From contig NZ_JBBEOG010000002.1 of assembly GCF_037860835.1 (NCBI RefSeq), positions 124,001-188,000 of the forward strand: a stretch of 64,000 bases of DNA, in the 5' to 3' direction. The notes under the pieces were generated by a model, which saw nothing but the letters and a program-made list of their open reading frames with translations, was not told where the DNA came from and searched no databases. This DNA is from Aquipuribacter nitratireducens. Lineage in GTDB: Bacteria > Actinomycetota > Actinomycetes > Actinomycetales > JBBAYJ01. Below, one piece after another: positions 63,402 through 64,000 of the stretch; position 1 is the first letter of the stretch; each line of letters begins with the position of its first letter. The translations under genes were made by a program, and so were the position numbers.

Positions 63402-64000
63402 TCAGCCGGCGAGCGCGTCCACCGCGCCGCCGAACACGCGCGGCAGCCTCGATGCCGCAGGCACGAGCGCGCGCCGGAGCCCCGGCACCGACGTGGCCGC
63501 GAGCAGGGTCTCGGTGAGGAGCCGCGGTCGCCGCTCCAGCCGCGCGACCGCCCGCTCGTAGCCCGCCGCGTCGTCGCCGGCCACGCACGCCACCGCCGCC
63601 TCGGCCGCGGCGAGCCCGATCCGCAGGCCCTCCCCGGTGAGGGCGTCCACGTAGCCGGCGGCGTCCCCGACGAGCAGCACCCGGCCGGCGCGTCGCGCCC
63701 GCGCCCGCTGCCGCAGCGGTCCGGCGCCCTGCACCCGGGACGCGGTCGCCCGGCCCGCCAGGCGGGCGGCGAGGCCCGGCAGGCACGCGACGTGCTCGTC
63801 GAAGGAGCGCCGCGCCGTCGACAGCACCGCGACGCCGACGAGGTCGGGGGCGACCGGGGTGACGTACGCCTCGACGTCCCGCGCCCACAGCACGTCGACC
63901 CACGGGGACCACGGCGCGCAGCGGACGTGGCGGCGCAGCCCGTAGCGGGCCGGGCGTGACGGCCGCAGCGGCGTCGCGGCGTCGAGCCCGAGCGCCCGGC
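63402..64000 (-). CDS. FAD-dependent oxidoreductase, geranylgeranyl-reductase-like (C-terminal part)
   Basis: The gene enters from the right edge; about 199 C-terminal residues are visible, in frame from 63998. RALGLDAATPLRPSRPARYGLRRHVRCAPWSPWVDVLWARDVEAYVTPVAPDLVGVAVL is the substrate-domain sheet, and RAGRVLLVGDAAGYVDALTGEGLRIGLAAAEAAVACV contains the second FAD motif (GDAAG) of the group-A flavoprotein monooxygenase/geranylgeranyl reductase superfamily. A short helical tail follows. The N-terminal nucleotide-binding motif is outside the window, so the substrate cannot be suggested beyond prenyl or polyketide-type compounds. Confidence 0.85.
   Translation of the reverse strand, partial: RALGLDAATPLRPSRPARYGLRRHVRCAPWSPWVDVLWARDVEAYVTPVAPDLVGVAVLSTARRSFDEHVACLPGLAARLAGRATASRVQGAGPLRQRARARRAGRVLLVGDAAGYVDALTGEGLRIGLAAAEAAVACVAGDDAAGYERAVARLERRPRLLTETLLAATSVPGLRRALVPAASRLPRVFGGAVDALAG

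Overview
This window is chromosomal DNA from a very high-GC actinobacterium. G or C sits at almost every third codon position, GTG starts are frequent, and the gene content is actinobacterial: a Nuo complex, LigD polymerase plus LigC, OtsA/OtsB, a KorA with fused gamma and alpha domains, SufS/SufU, and SigK/RskA. The exact genus cannot be read from the sequence; a Micrococcales-like lineage is plausible. There is no rRNA, tRNA, prophage, insertion sequence or CRISPR array that I can support, and no gene-free stretch exceeds 300 bases.

Layout. 1-2689: end of the nuo operon (nuoM tail, nuoN) with a polyprenyl diphosphate synthase. 2783-6549: a Uma2 protein, then a sulfonate-type ABC importer preceded by a SAM-I riboswitch and a 33-codon leader peptide. 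6644-9395: a membrane protein, an alditol-oxidase-like flavoenzyme and two envelope proteins. 9409-11030: an ECF42-type sigma factor with its YCII/DGPF partner. 11108-13492: a divergent LigD-polymerase/LigC repair pair. 13399-21439: secreted nuclease, YaaA, a GGDEF-EAL protein, a NYN protein and a PhoX phosphatase; both secreted enzymes have PHO-box-like sequence upstream. 21586-25760: RarD and SerA, then a regulator divergent from an MFS transporter. 25761-26401: a small secreted protein enclosed by two inverted 31-bp-period repeat arrays. 26414-30582: KorB, KorA, HtpX. 30607-33899: nuclease lipoprotein, trehalose synthesis and a SnoaL-like protein. 34152-37504: a LuxR regulator and two serine-hydrolase lipoproteins. 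37501-41022: an ABC-F protein and SufS/SufU. 41038-49452: a sugar-import and catabolic locus under a ROK repressor. 49658-54845: a secreted M15-like peptidase, a DEAD-box helicase and two c-di-GMP proteins. 55035-60009: a fasciclin lipoprotein, a membrane molybdoenzyme, a dehydrogenase and SigK/RskA. 60057-64000: an EamA exporter divergent from a LysR regulator, a second ROK protein and the C-terminal part of an FAD oxidoreductase.

How the genes work together. The sulfur importer is probably sensed twice, by SAM (riboswitch) and perhaps by cysteine (leader peptide). The sugar locus pairs a ribose-type ABC importer with a Gfo/Idh dehydrogenase and two TIM-barrel isomerase-like enzymes, one of them exported, under an operator lying across the promoter. 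A promoter with close SigK spacing and sequence lies immediately upstream of the molybdoenzyme-fasciclin pair, tying it to the nearby SigK/RskA module. Many starts sit 5 to 8 nt downstream of a TANNNT-like hexamer, so leaderless transcription appears common.
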